A stretch of 64,000 nt of DNA from Papio anubis (GCF_008728515.1 NC_044984.1:93419181-93483180); one strand, 5' to 3'. Positions 10,811 through 22,639 are shown, numbered from the stretch's first letter. Notes: generated by a model from the letters alone, not told the origin. Numbers and translations are program-made.

Positions 10811-12726
10811 AAGAGCCTCAAGTGATTTCACACATATCACCTCAGTTGTAAAGTGTTTTAGGTCATGTTTAGGAAGATGCCCTTTAAGGAGTCTGAGAGC
10901 CTGGGTATCCCATATAATTATATTCCTTATGTGGGAATGGAAAGGATTAATATACTGTGACTGTTGTTGGAAAGCAAGAAGTGATAAACTCTCTGTGTTG
11001 TGCATCTGTAGCAAGGGAGGTATACATGTACAAATAAGTCTGCTACTTGCAGCTCCTTTGTTTGCAATTAGACTCTGTTATGGATACAGTTTCTATAAAA
11101 GAATAAAGAGAAACATAAACCTTCAGAAGTAAGAGAATTGTGTCTGATGTCACTATGGACTCACAGCTGCAGAAAGTGGTAACCCCTCTATTATTTTTCC
11201 CACTACAAACTGAGCCTCGCTGATTTGGGGTTCCTCGAGTGTTCAGATATTGAAGACTCCCAGCTATAGGCACAGGGCAGAAGTAGTGAAGAAGTAGTAT
11301 CTGGATGTTACTTGATACTACATTTTTGGGAAATAAAGGGAAAGGAAAGTGCTTTGGACTAGACGCTGTCTCTTAATTGTCTAGGATTTCTATTTCATGA
11401 ATAAGAGAAAAGAATTAAGGTCTAGCCCAGAGAGGGCCTGAGGCATCCCTAATTTTGACAAGTCTTAGATCATGGAGTAAAATAGAAGTGAAGCAATGGA
11501 CAGCAATGAAGGACTAGATTAAAAAACATTTTCAAGACACATAGGTGATCAACTTCCAACAGCCCAGAATAGCCTAGAAGCACTAGACTGGTCCAGTCTC
11601 TAGTCATCAGGGATAGGAGGCATCCCCTGTGGACAAAGGCACTGGGAAGACTCAAGTTAAAGGAGTTAAGCTGCCAACATAGCCAAGTTCTATAAAGCAT
11701 CCTTGGGAAAAAAGGACAACCACTACAGCAACAACTACAAAACAATCTCTCTGTCTCATTTCAAGCAGTGTGTGTGAGCTACCAGTCAGGCACTGGTCTT
11801 TTTAGCTTCCTCTGTGCCCAGGGAGATTAACTCTATCTGTAGCAGCACTTGAGAAATGCTATCTGCCATGTAGGATCTGTGTGGGATGCAGATGAAAAGA
11901 CCAGTAGAGCCATAACACAGTAGACATATAACATAGTCCTTGATGTTGAATTACTTTATTGAATGGTTTTATTGTACCTCTCCCTGAAGCTTTGGGTAAA
12001 AGAGGTGTTTTTAAAAATTTAATAAAAGGAAATGTTTTTGCCATCTTTTCATTTCTAAAATTCTTGTTGAGGTAATGTTGACCCTAGAGCCATTTGTTAA
12101 CCATCGTTATTTGTTTTGATATATTTCCTTGTTGCAAAGCTTTTTTATGAAGCAAGAGTTCAGATTAAAGATGAACAGAGGATTTACTGCAACTAGAATA
12201 AGGCACTGAACAATGTTCACTAGCATTCACAAGCTCTACCAGTGATGTGAACTATGTCTAGAAAAAAGACAGGGGGTCTCTTTTTTTTCTCTGACAGTAC
12301 ATGTTTTCTGATATTCATGCAGCTATTTGGTGGTTATATAGTACACTGCTTTGCTCTTCAAATAGAAACTTGAAATGCTACTATTAATCAGGAATATCAT
12401 TTGCATATTTTTAGTCTCAACTAAAATAATTTCCCCAAACTTGAGTCTTCAGAAGGTAATGAATGCCCTGAGTGTCAATTCTATTTATTTGATATTTAAA
12501 AACCATGTCCTTTCTCAGAGCCTCCAGGCGCGTGCTTAATAACATCATCCACAGAAGTACTTCAAACAGATAAATGTACCACACAACCAGAGTTAGCAGT
12601 GTACAAATGAATAACTTAAGTTCTACCTGGGGAGAGCAGTACAAAACACATCATTCACATGGTGGTCAAACATGAGTATACTCACATTCACTTAGGGAGT
12701 TACAAAAACGAGGACCTACCGTCCAT
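10811..12726. other. Unique intronic DNA
   Basis: About 1.9 kb with no repeat that I can name and no exon signature. The minus-strand frame at 11470-11745 (91 codons) has no recognised domain. An old DNA transposon or LTR cannot be excluded at 11480-11850. Confidence 0.4.
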
Positions 12727-12787
12727 TCCACCCACCCATCCATCCATCCATCCATCCATCCATCCATCCATCCATCCACCCACCCAC
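12727..12787. repeat. (CATC)n microsatellite
   Basis: About ten CATC units with impure CACC ends, directly joined to the 3' end of the minus-strand L2 that follows. Confidence 0.95.
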
Positions 12788-13113
12788 TCATTTACTCAAC
12801 AAATACTAACTGTATGTTTGCTATATTCTAAGCACTGTTCTGGATGTGTCAGTGAACAAAACATATGAAGGTGCCAGTCCTTGTGGAGTTCATCTTATAA
12901 GTGGGGAAGACAGATAATAATTAGTAAGCATAATAAATAAAGTATATAGTCTGTTAGAAGGTGATAAGTGCTGTGAAAAAATAGAAAGTACAGTGCGGGG
13001 GTTATTGGTAATACTGGAGTGTATGTATGGTGTGGCAGGTGCAGTATTAAATAGCGTGGTTAGGGGAAGTTTCATTCAGAAGAGATTTGGATAAAGATTT
13101 AAAGACAATGGAT
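12788..13113 (-). repeat. L2 3' end, part 1
   Basis: It shows the complement of the L2 tail (CATTTACTCAACAAATACTA), then AGCACTGTTCTGGATGTGTC, GTGCCAGTCCTTGTGGAGTT and GGTGATAAGTGCTGTGAAAA. It is interrupted by the Alu at 13114 and continues at 13432. Confidence 0.85.
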
Positions 13114-13418
13114 CGACTAGGCGCAGTGACTCACACCTGTAATCCCAAAGCTGTGGGAGGCTGAGGAGGGCGGACTGCCTGAGCTCAGGAGTTTGAGACC
13201 AGTCTGGGCAACATGGTGAAACCCCATCTCCACTAAAATACAAAAAACCAGCCAGGCGTGGTGGTATGTGCCTGTAATCTCAGCTACTCAGGACGTTGAG
13301 GCACGAGAATTGCTTGAACCCAGGAGGTGGAGGTTGCAGTGTGTTGAGATTGTGCCACTGCACTCCAACCTGGGTGACAAAGCAAAACTCTGTCTCAAAA
13401 AATAAAAAAATGAAAAAT
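13114..13418 (+). mobile_element. Alu inserted in an L2
   Basis: Left arm, linker, right arm and a short A-rich tail are present and diverged. A degraded 13-bp target duplication is at 13101-13113 and 13419-13431 (AAAGACAATGGAT against AAAGATGGTGGAT). It is antisense to ANKS1B. Confidence 0.9.
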
Positions 13419-13431
13419 AAAGATGGTGGAT

Positions 13432-13875
13432 TGGCTGTGTTGAGGGTGAAGATTTCAAGTAGAGGGAACAACTAGAGCAAAGGCCCTCAGGAAGGAGGGT
13501 CCAGCGTATGTTCAAGAAATGACAAGGAGACCAGTGGGGTTGGAGCAGTGTGTGGGCACAGAGAAGAGAGGGAACCAGAGGCCAGATAAGTGAGGGCTCA
13601 TAAGACGTGGCAAGGATTGGCTTTCAATCTGAGGGAAATGGGGAGTCAGTGTATGCATTTGAGTAGACGTGGGACATGACCTGGCTTACATTTCAGCAGA
13701 ATCACTTTGACTGCCGTGTTGAGTAAAGCTAATAGGGAAGTCTTTTCAGAGGCTGTGGCAGTAATCCAGAAGGAAGGGGCTAGTGGCTTGGACAAAGTAC
13801 TAAAGTAAAGGCAGCAAGAAATAGTCAGATTCTGGGTATCTTGATGGTAGACCAGCATAATTTCCTGAAACACAA
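13432..13875 (-). repeat. L2, part 2
   Basis: It continues the same L2: GCAAAGGCCCTCAGGAAGGA, CAAGGAGACCAGTGGGGTTG, then GCAGTAATCCAGAAGGAAGG and CAGATTCTGGGTATCTTGAT, the complement of the reverse transcriptase C-terminus and 3' UTR. Confidence 0.85.
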
Positions 13876-14935
13876 AATAAAATCATCCTTGTTCTAAAAC
13901 ATGGATCAGGAATCTGTCAGTTTGATGGTTGCCGCTGTGTGGCATGGGTCTCAGCTTGAAGAGTACTGCATTCGTCCATCGTGTGTGGGAATGTATGGGT
14001 GACTGGCAGGGACAGGCTTGTAGCAGTCTGTGCTCAATGAGGATTCCAGGGGCCTGGAAAGACTCTGCTCAGAGATTCAAGGAATAATAGATGAGTATCA
14101 AACAGAATGGGTGATTCTGAATGAATTTAAAATCTGGCACTCTGACTGTGCCCTGGCTAGTCTCCTATGGACCATCCCTTAAGATGAAGAGGTTTCAATT
14201 AAATAGCTGTATCATGAAACATTTTTGGGACATTGAGAACAAAAGGAGTCGGCAGAATTGGCACCAGCAACTTTGTCAGCAAGAAGAGATGGTGCCATAT
14301 TGCAGAGATTGGTGCCCTCAACACTGGACACCAGCAGTTGGCAATGATGGCCACGTTGGCAAGCTTCAGTGGCACTGGCAGAACATTCATTTGGCATTGG
14401 CTAAGATGTCCTTGATGGGAAGACAATGGGTATCATAGCCAGAGACACAGACATCAGTACCCTTGACACACTGGGCACCTGCAGCTCTGAAGCAGCCCTT
14501 GGCATTCATTGCTGGCAGATTTGGCACCTTCAGTGAGTATGAACAGGACTGAGATCACTTTTGGTAGGTCCTGGTGGCACTGTCTCAAGCCTTGGTGACA
14601 GAAGACATTACCATAATAGGTTAGAGCAAGAGAGGCAGAAAAGGGCAGATGTCTCGTGGTCAGTGGTAGTCTAGTTAACAGTGCACATGTGACAGGCGAC
14701 ACTTTGAATGAATCATTAGGAGGAATTTCAGTAAGGCCTAGAATATGCAGAGAAGTGTTGCTCTATGATTGTTGCTGTTATCCTATTTTGAAGCCCTGGT
14801 TGGAGTTCCTGAAAACCCCTTTTATATTTATAGTTAAGGGATAATCTAAGAACTATTCCACTACCATTGGAGTGAGAACAGCAGTCACAACAAAAAATAG
14901 CTTGATCCTTAGGAAAATGTTTCCAGCCTCATAGT

Positions 14936-14940
<5 letters not shown>
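13876..14940. other. Unique intronic DNA with a TTGGC cluster
   Basis: No repeat family recognised. Between 14258 and 14525, TTGGC occurs seven times on the plus strand (14258, 14338, 14356, 14391, 14397, 14499, 14521), six of them as TTGGCA. The 105-codon plus-strand frame at 14121-14438 has no known domain and probably reflects this biased stretch. Confidence 0.45.

Positions 14941-14974
<34 letters not shown>
14941..14974. repeat. (TG)n microsatellite
   Basis: About 14 uninterrupted TG units followed by an impure TATGTGTGTTTG end. Confidence 0.95.
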
Positions 14975-15130
14975 TTTGTCAGTCCAGAATTTCTAATTAT
15001 CTCAGACAATGGAGTGACTAAGAATATTCAGCTCTATTTATGGGAATCCCCAGTAGAGTCACTCTTACGATTGTTTTAGTAGTTATTATTTATTTAATTC
15101 AACAAGAATTTTTAGGCACTACAGTGCATC

Positions 15131-15200
15131 ATATATATAACATCATCCCAGATATTGTATATCTAGGACAATATATATAACATCATCCTAGATATTATAT
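15131..15200 (+). repeat. Two 30-bp copies, 40-bp period
   Basis: 15131-15160 and 15171-15200 match at 28 of 30 positions (ATATATATAACATCATCC...). It looks like a local tandem duplication next to AT-rich DNA. Confidence 0.85.
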
Positions 15201-15278
15201 AAATGCCAAAGGGAATAAAGTTCCTACCTTCCAGGAATATGTAATTTCCTTGGGTATACATTTGAAATACATACAAAT

Positions 15279-15574
15279 ATAGTTCTGTGTCACTTAACCA
15301 CAGGGATACATCAGAATGCATCCTTAGGTGATTTTGTCATTGTGCAAACATCATATAGTGTACTTACGCAAATCTAGACATCACCTGCTACCCACCTAGG
15401 CTATTGCTCCTAGTCTATAAACTTGTCCAGCATGTTACTGTACTGAAAACTGTAGGCAATTTAACATAAATCACTAGGTGATGGAAAATTTTCAGCTCCA
15501 TTATAATCTTATGGGACCGCTTATATATGTGGTCTATTATTGACCCAAATGTTGTTACATGGCATATGACTGTA
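15279..15574. mobile_element. Old mariner/Tigger-like DNA transposon
   Basis: The ends carry degenerate inverted termini bounded by TA (TGTGTCACTTAACCACAGGG near the left, ATGGCATATGACTG near the right). The interior GGTGATTTTGTCATTGTGCA and CCTAGGCTATTGCTCCTAGT match a common human non-autonomous element whose exact name I cannot fix. No transposase frame remains. Confidence 0.65.
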
Positions 15575-15750
15575 TACAAAGATAAATGCCAGTTTTTGTA
15601 AGTTCTAGAGAAGAAAAAATGCTAGAGTGAATTGGAGACATTTGGGGGAGTTTCTTTTACAGTTTCTCTTGGGGTTAATATATGGGGAAGGAAGTGATTG
15701 TATGTGTGTTTGTGTGTACATGTTTGTCAGAGGGGAGGATGGAGGTGGGG

Positions 15751-15752
<2 letters not shown>
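15575..15752. other. Intronic DNA before a GA repeat
   Basis: Short unique stretch with scattered TG runs; no gene. Confidence 0.4.

Positions 15753-15795
<43 letters not shown>
15753..15795. repeat. (GA)n microsatellite
   Basis: About 20 GA units. The overlapping EREREREE and SLSLSLSL frames on the two strands are artefacts of this repeat. Confidence 0.95.
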
Positions 15796-15798
<3 letters not shown>

Positions 15799-15914
15799 GA
15801 GGATGAATATGGACATCCATTTCTCCTTATTGTCCCTAGTCCTAGTCCTAGCAGGCACAGGCGGCACCCTCTGTCTGAAGTGACTCCTTCGATGTCCTAG
15901 TTGGCTAAAAACAC

Positions 15915-16172
15915 CTATTCATTCTTTGAGATTCAGTTCAAGCGTCATCCACCTGTCCAAAAAGCCTTCCCTGATGCCCTGCATTTAGCTCTTCTCTCCT
16001 CTTGTAGCATTTTCCACATAGTATTCTAGTTTTTGACATATCTATCTCTATCTAAAATGAAGGCACAACTCCTTGAGGCAGGGACCAAGTCTTCTCCACG
16101 TTTCCATTTCCATCTCTGGACTTAGCATAGAGCTGAAATGAATGGACAGTCTGATTGAAGGGATGAACAATG
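15915..16172 (+). repeat. L2 3' end
   Basis: ATTCAGTTCAAGCGTCATCC, AAAAGCCTTCCCTGATGCCC, then CTCCTTGAGGCAGGGACCAA and TTAGCATAGAGCTGAAATGA follow the L2 order. Confidence 0.8.
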
Positions 16173-16950
16173 AGCAATTTGCTAGTGAGTGTCTGTGCAT
16201 GGCTGTGTGGGTGTTTGCAGACGTTATGCCTCTGGAGTTGCTCTAGCTTCCTTTCATCTACCTCTGAGTCTGCTGGGTCTTGGGACACAAGGTAATTGTT
16301 ACTTTATGTCTATATCACGTGGCACTAGGAAAAGCGATCTGGCTGAAGTGCATGATAATGTAATTGAGTCCCAGAGGTGACAGGCAGGGAAATGGATCTC
16401 TCTACATTTACTGAAATAATCTCTTGTACATCTGTGGGGAAAATTTCACATTCAAAACTTTCTTATAATACATTTACCTCTTAGTATTTAGAAAATTGTA
16501 AATACAATCCTTTGCCACCAAGCAGTAGCTTCCAAATAAAGAAGGGGTTGAGGGTTAAAACTAATATAACGCATTGAAGGAAAAGCTTTTAACCTGTCAG
16601 GACTCTGTGATTCATAAATTATAACCTTATAAATGATTTAAAGTGTATCCATTTAGCACTTATACCTTCATGAATTTCAGGGACTACAAGTAAAGCTAAA
16701 ATGTATTTCCTCTTGAAGACATGAAAGAGGAATCTGGCAGTTTCTTGGGTACTCATTTCCTTTGATAAGGGCAGTAGTTATCTATTAACTTGAAAAAAAG
16801 AAAAAGCTGAATGTCTACTTACTAAAATAGAAAGCCATAGACTTGTGTGAGATAGTAAAAATGGCCAGTCATTTTTTCCCCAAGATGAGCATATTGATGG
16901 GTGATTCCACAGAGCACAGAGATGGGGCACTCCAGTAATAGGAAGCAGAG
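16173..16950. other. Unique intronic DNA
   Basis: Nothing recognised. AT-rich, no exon signature. Confidence 0.45.
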
Positions 16951-17195
16951 GAAAGCAGTTAAGGGCATAGACTCTGGAGCCAGGCTGGCCAGTTTTAATT
17001 CTGACTCTGACACTTACTAGTGGTGTGACCTTAGGCAAGTTACTTAACTTCTTTGAGCTTTAATCTCTTCACCTGCAAAATAGGGATTTAATTTTGAGAT
17101 TTAAATGTGTTAATTTCGAGTGAATCTGAAGTACTTAGAATAGTGCCTGGCACATAGGCAATCTTCTATTTAAGTGATTGCTATTAACGTAGATG
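16951..17195 (+). repeat. MIR, nearly complete
   Basis: It runs from AGGGCATAGACTCTGGAGCC through TGTGACCTTAGGCAAGTTAC and TAGTGCCTGGCACATAGGCA. This is one of the best preserved MIRs in the window. Confidence 0.9.
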
Positions 17196-17710
17196 TTTGG
17201 CCCAGAATGTCTTTCTGGCATGCTGAGGAACATCTTGGAGAATGTGTATTCTTTAGGTAGAGCGTTCACTAGGGGTCCACAGAAGACCAACCATCAGGCT
17301 AGAATCCAAAGCCAAAGGATAGGTGTAAGGACTACTGGTTTGAAGTTGAAAATCCCATTGATTACCACCCCTCCTCACCCCCCACACAAATAACGATAAA
17401 GAAATGCCACATAATGAAACAGTGCTTAGCTTAGGGAAGAAAGAATAGTAACTATGTCACTAGTTTAGCCTGCTCCATTGAAGCTCACTAGAGGTATTTG
17501 TTTGGGTTTGAAATATTTGTCTCATTACAGCTTGAAGGACAAAGTGATGAATGAAATTTATAGCTGGACTGATGGCCCTAGCTGTATTTCAGCTGTAATA
17601 ACCAGAGGATGGTTATTACGAATGAGAAAAAAAATAGCATCTCTGCCTGTTAGCTAAACATATGCTTTGGATCACTTTTTGCTTGGAGTGTCATGAGTTA
17701 TCACAAACTT
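17196..17710. other. Unique intronic DNA
   Basis: No gene or repeat recognised. Confidence 0.45.
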
Positions 17711-17728
17711 CCACAACAAAGAAGTTTT

Positions 17729-18030
17729 CTTTTTTAACTTTATTTATGTATTATTTTTTTCTCAGATACAGGGTCTCATTCTGCTGTCCAGACTGGAGTG
17801 CGGTGATGGGATCATAGCTCTCTGCTCTCTAACTGCTGAGCTTAAGCAATCCTCCTGAGTAGCTAGGACTATAGGTTTGTGCCACCATGCCTGGCTAATT
17901 TTTAATTTTTTTTTGAGAGACAGGGTCTCACTATGTTGCCTGGCCTTGTCTGGAAGTCCTTCCCTCACGCGATCCTCCTGCCTTGGCCTCCCAAAGTGCT
18001 AGGATTACAGGCATAAGCCAACATGCTCAG
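17729..18030 (-). mobile_element. AluJ, antisense, perfect 18-bp duplication
   Basis: Old Alu with J-type left arm and many substitutions, including a short deletion in the right arm. The target duplication CCACAACAAAGAAGTTTT is at 17711-17728 and 18031-18048 without a mismatch. Confidence 0.93.
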
Positions 18031-18059
18031 CCACAACAAAGAAGTTTTAAAGGTACATA

Positions 18060-18342
18060 GGAATGGCTTTTTGATTCATCTGTCTCCTTCTCCAGGAACC
18101 TACTCCTGATTCCCTGAACAGAAGATACCTTCCCTTTTACTTAACATACAAAACTTGTATTTTTACTGCTATCATAGCTTGTTTCATGTTCTGACTTGTA
18201 TTATATTAAGATCACTTGCATATTGGTCTGATTTCCTTTGCTAGACTAAAATCTTCTTGAAGGCAGATACTGCGTAATTTCATCTTATTTTTCTCCTTGC
18301 ACTGTGTCTTGGGACATAAGTAAATGCTCAATTCATTTGCAG
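18060..18342 (+). repeat. L2 3' end
   Basis: Weak early blocks are followed by TTCTTGAAGGCAGATACTGC and ATAAGTAAATGCTCAATTCA, the L2 3' series. Confidence 0.65.
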
Positions 18343-18409
18343 ACGTAACTTGAACAGAAATATCTCACTTGAATGCCATCGATTGAAAATAAGAAATATA
18401 GCCAAATTC

Positions 18410-18712
18410 GGCTGGGCGTGGTGGCTCATGCCTGTAATCTCAGCACTTTGGGAGGCCGAGGCGGGCGGATCACGAGGTCAGGCAATCAAGACCATGCTGG
18501 CTAACATGGCGAAACCCTGTCTCTACTAAAAATACAAAAATTAGCTGGGCATGGTGGCGGGCGCCTGTATGTAGTCCCAGCTACTTGGGAGGCGGAGGCA
18601 GGAGAATGGCGTGAACCCGGGGGACAGAGCTTGCAGTGAGCCAAGAGATCGCGTCACTGCACTCCATCCTGGGCGACAGAGCGAGACTCCATCTAAAAAA
18701 AAAAAAAAAAAG
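18410..18712 (+). mobile_element. AluY with target duplication
   Basis: Full-length sense Alu with Y-type GAATGGCGTGAACCCGGGGG and a 17-A tail. The target duplication GAAATATAGCCAAATTC is at 18393-18409 and 18713-18729. It is antisense to ANKS1B. Confidence 0.95.
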
Positions 18713-18729
18713 GAAATATAGCCAAATTC

Positions 18730-19105
18730 TATTCCATAATTAAGTTAGCACTTATTTCAATTGTATGGTAAAGGCAGGTGACAATGCCTTATTCAAAATT
18801 GCAAATATGCTATTTTACAGTTTTTGTGTAAATGCACAGTTCTGCTTTTCTATGAAATCACAATGCCTTTAGCAACTAAATGGAACTACACTGTCAAGAT
18901 CTGATTGCTCAGCTTCTCAGTTCACGTCCATTCCATTCTACACTATGTATATTTATATTGAGTCCTTACTGTTTAAGGTACTCTTCATTTCTCCTCCTCT
19001 TCCAACTTCTCTCCCATTCCCACTCAGTGTTGGGAACTGACTGCATTGCTTCTAAGAGATGCAGGCAGGAAGACCTCTCTGTATTAGGCTTATTTATTTT
19101 ATCTG
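18730..19105. other. Unique intronic DNA
   Basis: No gene or repeat recognised; partly pyrimidine-rich at 18960-19030. Confidence 0.4.
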
Positions 19106-19409
19106 TTTTTTTTTTTTTTTTCCCAGATGGAGTCTCACTCTGTTGCCCAGGCTGGAGTGCAGTGGTGGGATCTCGGCTCACTGCAACCTCTGCCTCCTGG
19201 GTTCAAGTGATTCTCCTGCCTCAGGCTCCCAAGTAGCTGAAACTACAGGTGCCCGCCACCATGCCTAGCTACTTTTGCTATTTTTAGTTTTCAGTAGAGA
19301 TGGGGTTTCACCATATTGACCAGGGTGGTCTTGAACTCCTGACCTCGTGATCTGCCCGACTTGGCCTCCCAAAGTGCTGGGATTACAGGCATGAGCCACC
19401 GTGCTCTGT
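19106..19409 (-). mobile_element. AluS, antisense
   Basis: A poly(T) of about 15 is followed by both arms; the linker has a small insertion (TTTTAGTTTTCAGTAG). No clean target duplication was found. Confidence 0.92.
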
Positions 19410-19774
19410 CCATTTCATCTTTTAAATAGGGAGGCATGAGTTATGACTTTAAATACCTTATCTTCTAGCTTCTGACGGACTAAACAATAAGCTTTAAATA
19501 TATTTCAAAATCATCAGTTTAGTAGATAACAATCAAATTAGAAAGTTTTGCCAGTTTCTTATCTAGAAAATGAATAATCTGCATTGTGAGAAATCCACTA
19601 GCTGAGAGTAGAATGTTCACTACACAATGCAGTCACGGGCATTTTTAGTCATGGACTCTCTTATGTCAGTAATTGAGTTCTTTTCTGTTACTTCTTGGCT
19701 CCAGGCAAAAGCAACATCAAAAATGTATTGATTTTTGTTAGTTTAGGGAGAATTTATTGAACAAATGCAAGTGG
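19410..19774. other. Unique intronic DNA
   Basis: AT-rich; nothing recognised. Confidence 0.45.
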
Positions 19775-19980
19775 TCATAACTAATATTGAGTTCCTCTAA
19801 ATGTCAGAAACTTCATATGCATTTTTGTATTTATATCTTACAATGACCTAATGTGATAGGTTCCTTATCTATTATTTTATAGATAAGGACACTGGGATTA
19901 GAGAATTTAAGTAACTTGGCCAAGGTGACATAAGCAGTAGGTGGCTAAACTAGGATTAAATTAGATTTAACTAAAAACTG
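19775..19980 (-). repeat. MIR
   Basis: The complement series is present: CTATTATTTTATAGATAAGG, TTTAAGTAACTTGGCCAAGG, then AGCAGTAGGTGGCTAAACTA. Confidence 0.75.
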
Positions 19981-20199
19981 AAAGAGTTATTTTTTGAGGC
20001 CCTGCAAGATTGCAAATTCCTTAAAGATGCCTTAAGTGGATTATTTAGCTTACTCATCTCATTATCCCCTTAGTATCCTTAGGGTGCTTTGAAGTACAGT
20101 GTTTAGACAATACAGTGGGGTGTTTAAGAACCTCAGTTAAGCCACCGCAGTATGAATTCTAGTTTATCCACCTAAAATAGCATTCACAAATTCCCATCA

Positions 20200-20425
20200 T
20201 TTTCTGTCCATTTCTTGCTTAATAGTTCTCCATAGCATTTATCATTAACTGAAATTACATAGTTTTTCTTCTTTTTTGGGGGGTCCCTCACTAGAATTTA
20301 AGCTGCACGAGGAGAGTGACCTTGTAGGTCTTGCTTCCCAACACCAAATTCTCAATAGCTAGTACCGTGCCTGGCATGCAGCAGGTGGTTTATAAATATC
20401 TATTGAATGTAAATGAAAGGAGATA
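20200..20425 (+). repeat. L2 3' end
   Basis: CATAGCATTTATCATTAACT, TTTAAGCTGCACGAGGAGAG, GTGCCTGGCATGCAGCAGGT and a TATTGAATGTAAATGAA end match the L2 3' order. Confidence 0.8.
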
Positions 20426-20564
20426 CATTTTGCTTACTGTTTATGCCTGGAGTAGTAATTTTCAGGTACAATTAATGGGCTGAATGAACCCTACCTTTTT
20501 TCTTGGTTCAGCTTCAAACCTTGCGTATTTAATAGACACGAATATAGCACATATGCTTTGGAAA

Positions 20565-20775
20565 GCTCCATTTTATGTGCTTTACAAATATTGACCCATT
20601 TAATTCTATACAGTAGGTGAAATCATTACACTCATTATAAAGGTGAGGAACCAGGCACAGAAAGATGTAGAAACTTGCCCATGGTCAGACAATTAGGCAA
20701 AGAATGGAGCCAAGATTCAAACTTGGATAGTCTGACCATGTTCCCAACCATTCATTCCATCATGCTGCTTCCTAG
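20565..20775 (-). repeat. MIR
   Basis: TTTATGTGCTTTACAAATAT, CATTTAATTCTATACAGTAG, ACTTGCCCATGGTCAGACAA and AAGATTCAAACTTGGATAGT form the MIR complement. Confidence 0.85.
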
Positions 20776-21329
20776 ATTAATCCCATAAAAATGTCATTTC
20801 CTTGGAGTTTAATGCTCTAAAGGTGTGTCTTCACTTTCTCTTAGAGAACGACCTTCCATCTTGCCTATTTTTCCTTCCTCTCTACCCAGATTAAGAAGGA
20901 AAATAAATTAAGATTATTTTACTTATTGAAACAGCACTGTATGCTATCAGTGAAGCTTCTCTCAGGCTGCCTTCAAAGATAAATAAGTGAATGACCCTGG
21001 TGGCTGCTGGACAGCTCACATGGCCTATATCTGCCTTTCTTCTTTTCCATATTTGTCTTTTTCCTGTATTTCTAGAGCTCTTGGATTCCTGCCGCAACCC
21101 TTCCTTCTAGCCTTGAGAAAGGAGTGCAGTGGTCCGTGGAGGCTGCAAAAACTGCCTTTTAAGCCTGAAATGTAAAAGGAAGGCTGATTTTATAAATGAT
21201 CCCTGTTCTTGCTTCTAGTCAATTGGTTCTTTCATTTCCTGTCCCTTTTTGGATTCTTTCACAAACACACAAGCAACTCACAGCCTTGGGTCTCTGACAC
21301 AGCACAGTATTCACTCAGGAGGCAACTGT
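20776..21329. other. Unique intronic DNA
   Basis: No gene or repeat recognised. Confidence 0.45.
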
Positions 21330-21515
21330 CATGAGCACAGAGATCTGGGATTTAGTTCCAGTTCAGTTACTAAGAAGCAATCTTCCTTGGGGCAAGTCAA
21401 TTAATAGGACTGGGACTTAGTTTCCCCACCTGTGAAACGACTCCAGTGAGATGATGAGCTGGAGATTCAAAGGTCCCTTCCAGCTCTAAATTGTGATTAT
21501 TCTTTGATGAATTAT
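21330..21515 (+). repeat. MIR-family SINE
   Basis: GATCTGGGATTTAGTTCCAG, GGGGCAAGTCAATTAATAGG, TTAGTTTCCCCACCTGTGAA and AGGTCCCTTCCAGCTCTAAA match MIR with a MIR3-like end. Confidence 0.8.
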
Positions 21516-22284
21516 GTAAGGAAGGGAAGGTGCTCAGATATCTAAAGCCCTATTTCTCTCACTACAGACTTCAGGATAACTCCAAGGGAGCCACTGTTCT
21601 TTATTAAATGGGGGTGAACTTCTCGGAGTTGAAGGATGACAGCTGCTGGAGATAGCAATAGATCAGAACCTATTTTCCTGACTAATTCCTTCCCCATTTC
21701 TCTGTAAATATCAGAGGGAGATTAGGAGTAAAAGTGATATTTCAGCTCTGTGGTCTACATAATAAATGATTTCAAGATAAATTCTTAAAAAAAAAAAACA
21801 ACACTAAAAAGTTCTGCCTCTTTAGCTTGGGAAGAATGTAGTAGCCATCTTGCTTTGTGAAACTGCACAGGAAACTGGGAGCAGAGCACAGGTAAGTAAG
21901 TTTGAATTGTGTGCTCTCACACCCAGCAGCTGTTTAAAAATCTATCCAGTCCATACAGTTATTGCTATTTTGCATTTTGTACATAGGAGGCTTTGTCATT
22001 TCAAAGGGTACAGAGAGCTTCATGAACATTGGCCATTCCTTCTCTCGGTGTGACCCTGTAGAACAGACTAGTTACTGGTCATCACTTGTAAACAGGAAGC
22101 ATGAATCTCACCCTAGGAAATGTAGGCTACCAGTGCTGTCATGGTTACATGCATAAAGGACACGCCCTATCAATTTGTAAAACATTTAAAAATAAAGGCA
22201 CTCAGTTTGGAAATATCTTTGGGCATCCCAACCTGACCCATTCGGAACCGACCTCTAATTTGCATTCTTGTTTGGTTCAGTCCA
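21516..22284. other. Unique intronic DNA
   Basis: A-rich patch at 21785-21800; no gene. Short plus-strand frames at 21850-22355 carry no recognisable domain. Confidence 0.4.
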
Positions 22285-22530
22285 GTCTAATAAATATTAA
22301 CTGGGCATTATTATGTTCACGATCTGTATGCTCCATACCCAGGAAAGGAAGATGAACATGGCCAAGATCCTAATCTTGAGTGAGAGACAAATTAGTCAAT
22401 AGGTGGTTTTTATGAGGTGTAATGGGAACACGGAAGGTTAAATCATCTATCCCAGAGAGAAGATGTTGTAAAGATTTCTCCAAGGCTTAAGTATTAAGGA
22501 ATGAATAGGAGTTACCCATGGGAAGAAGGG
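22285..22530 (-). repeat. L2 fragment
   Basis: Weak complement of the L2 3' end: AATAAATATTAACTGGGCAT, ATCCTAATCTTGAGTGAGAG, then GAATAGGAGTTACCCATGGG. Confidence 0.45.
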
Positions 22531-22639
22531 TGACAGTTAAGGTACAGAAGGAGATGATGTTGCTGGCACAGAATGACTAGATTCTCAGGAATTCTATCAC
22601 ATATTCCTAGGAAGAGAAATAATATTTCTTGGACTACTT

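Noticed and set aside
12727..12787. CATC array as a CRISPR-like repeat array
   Set aside because: Pure tetranucleotide repeat with no spacers, in a primate intron.
14121..14438. 105-codon plus-strand frame
   Set aside because: No known domain, no splice signals, on the strand opposite the gene; word bias explains it.
15682..15900. Frames rich in ER or SL dipeptides
   Set aside because: They are translations of the (GA)n microsatellite.
16330..16345. AAGCGATCTGGCTG as a 7SK RNA fragment
   Set aside because: The match is about 12 bases and does not continue on either side.
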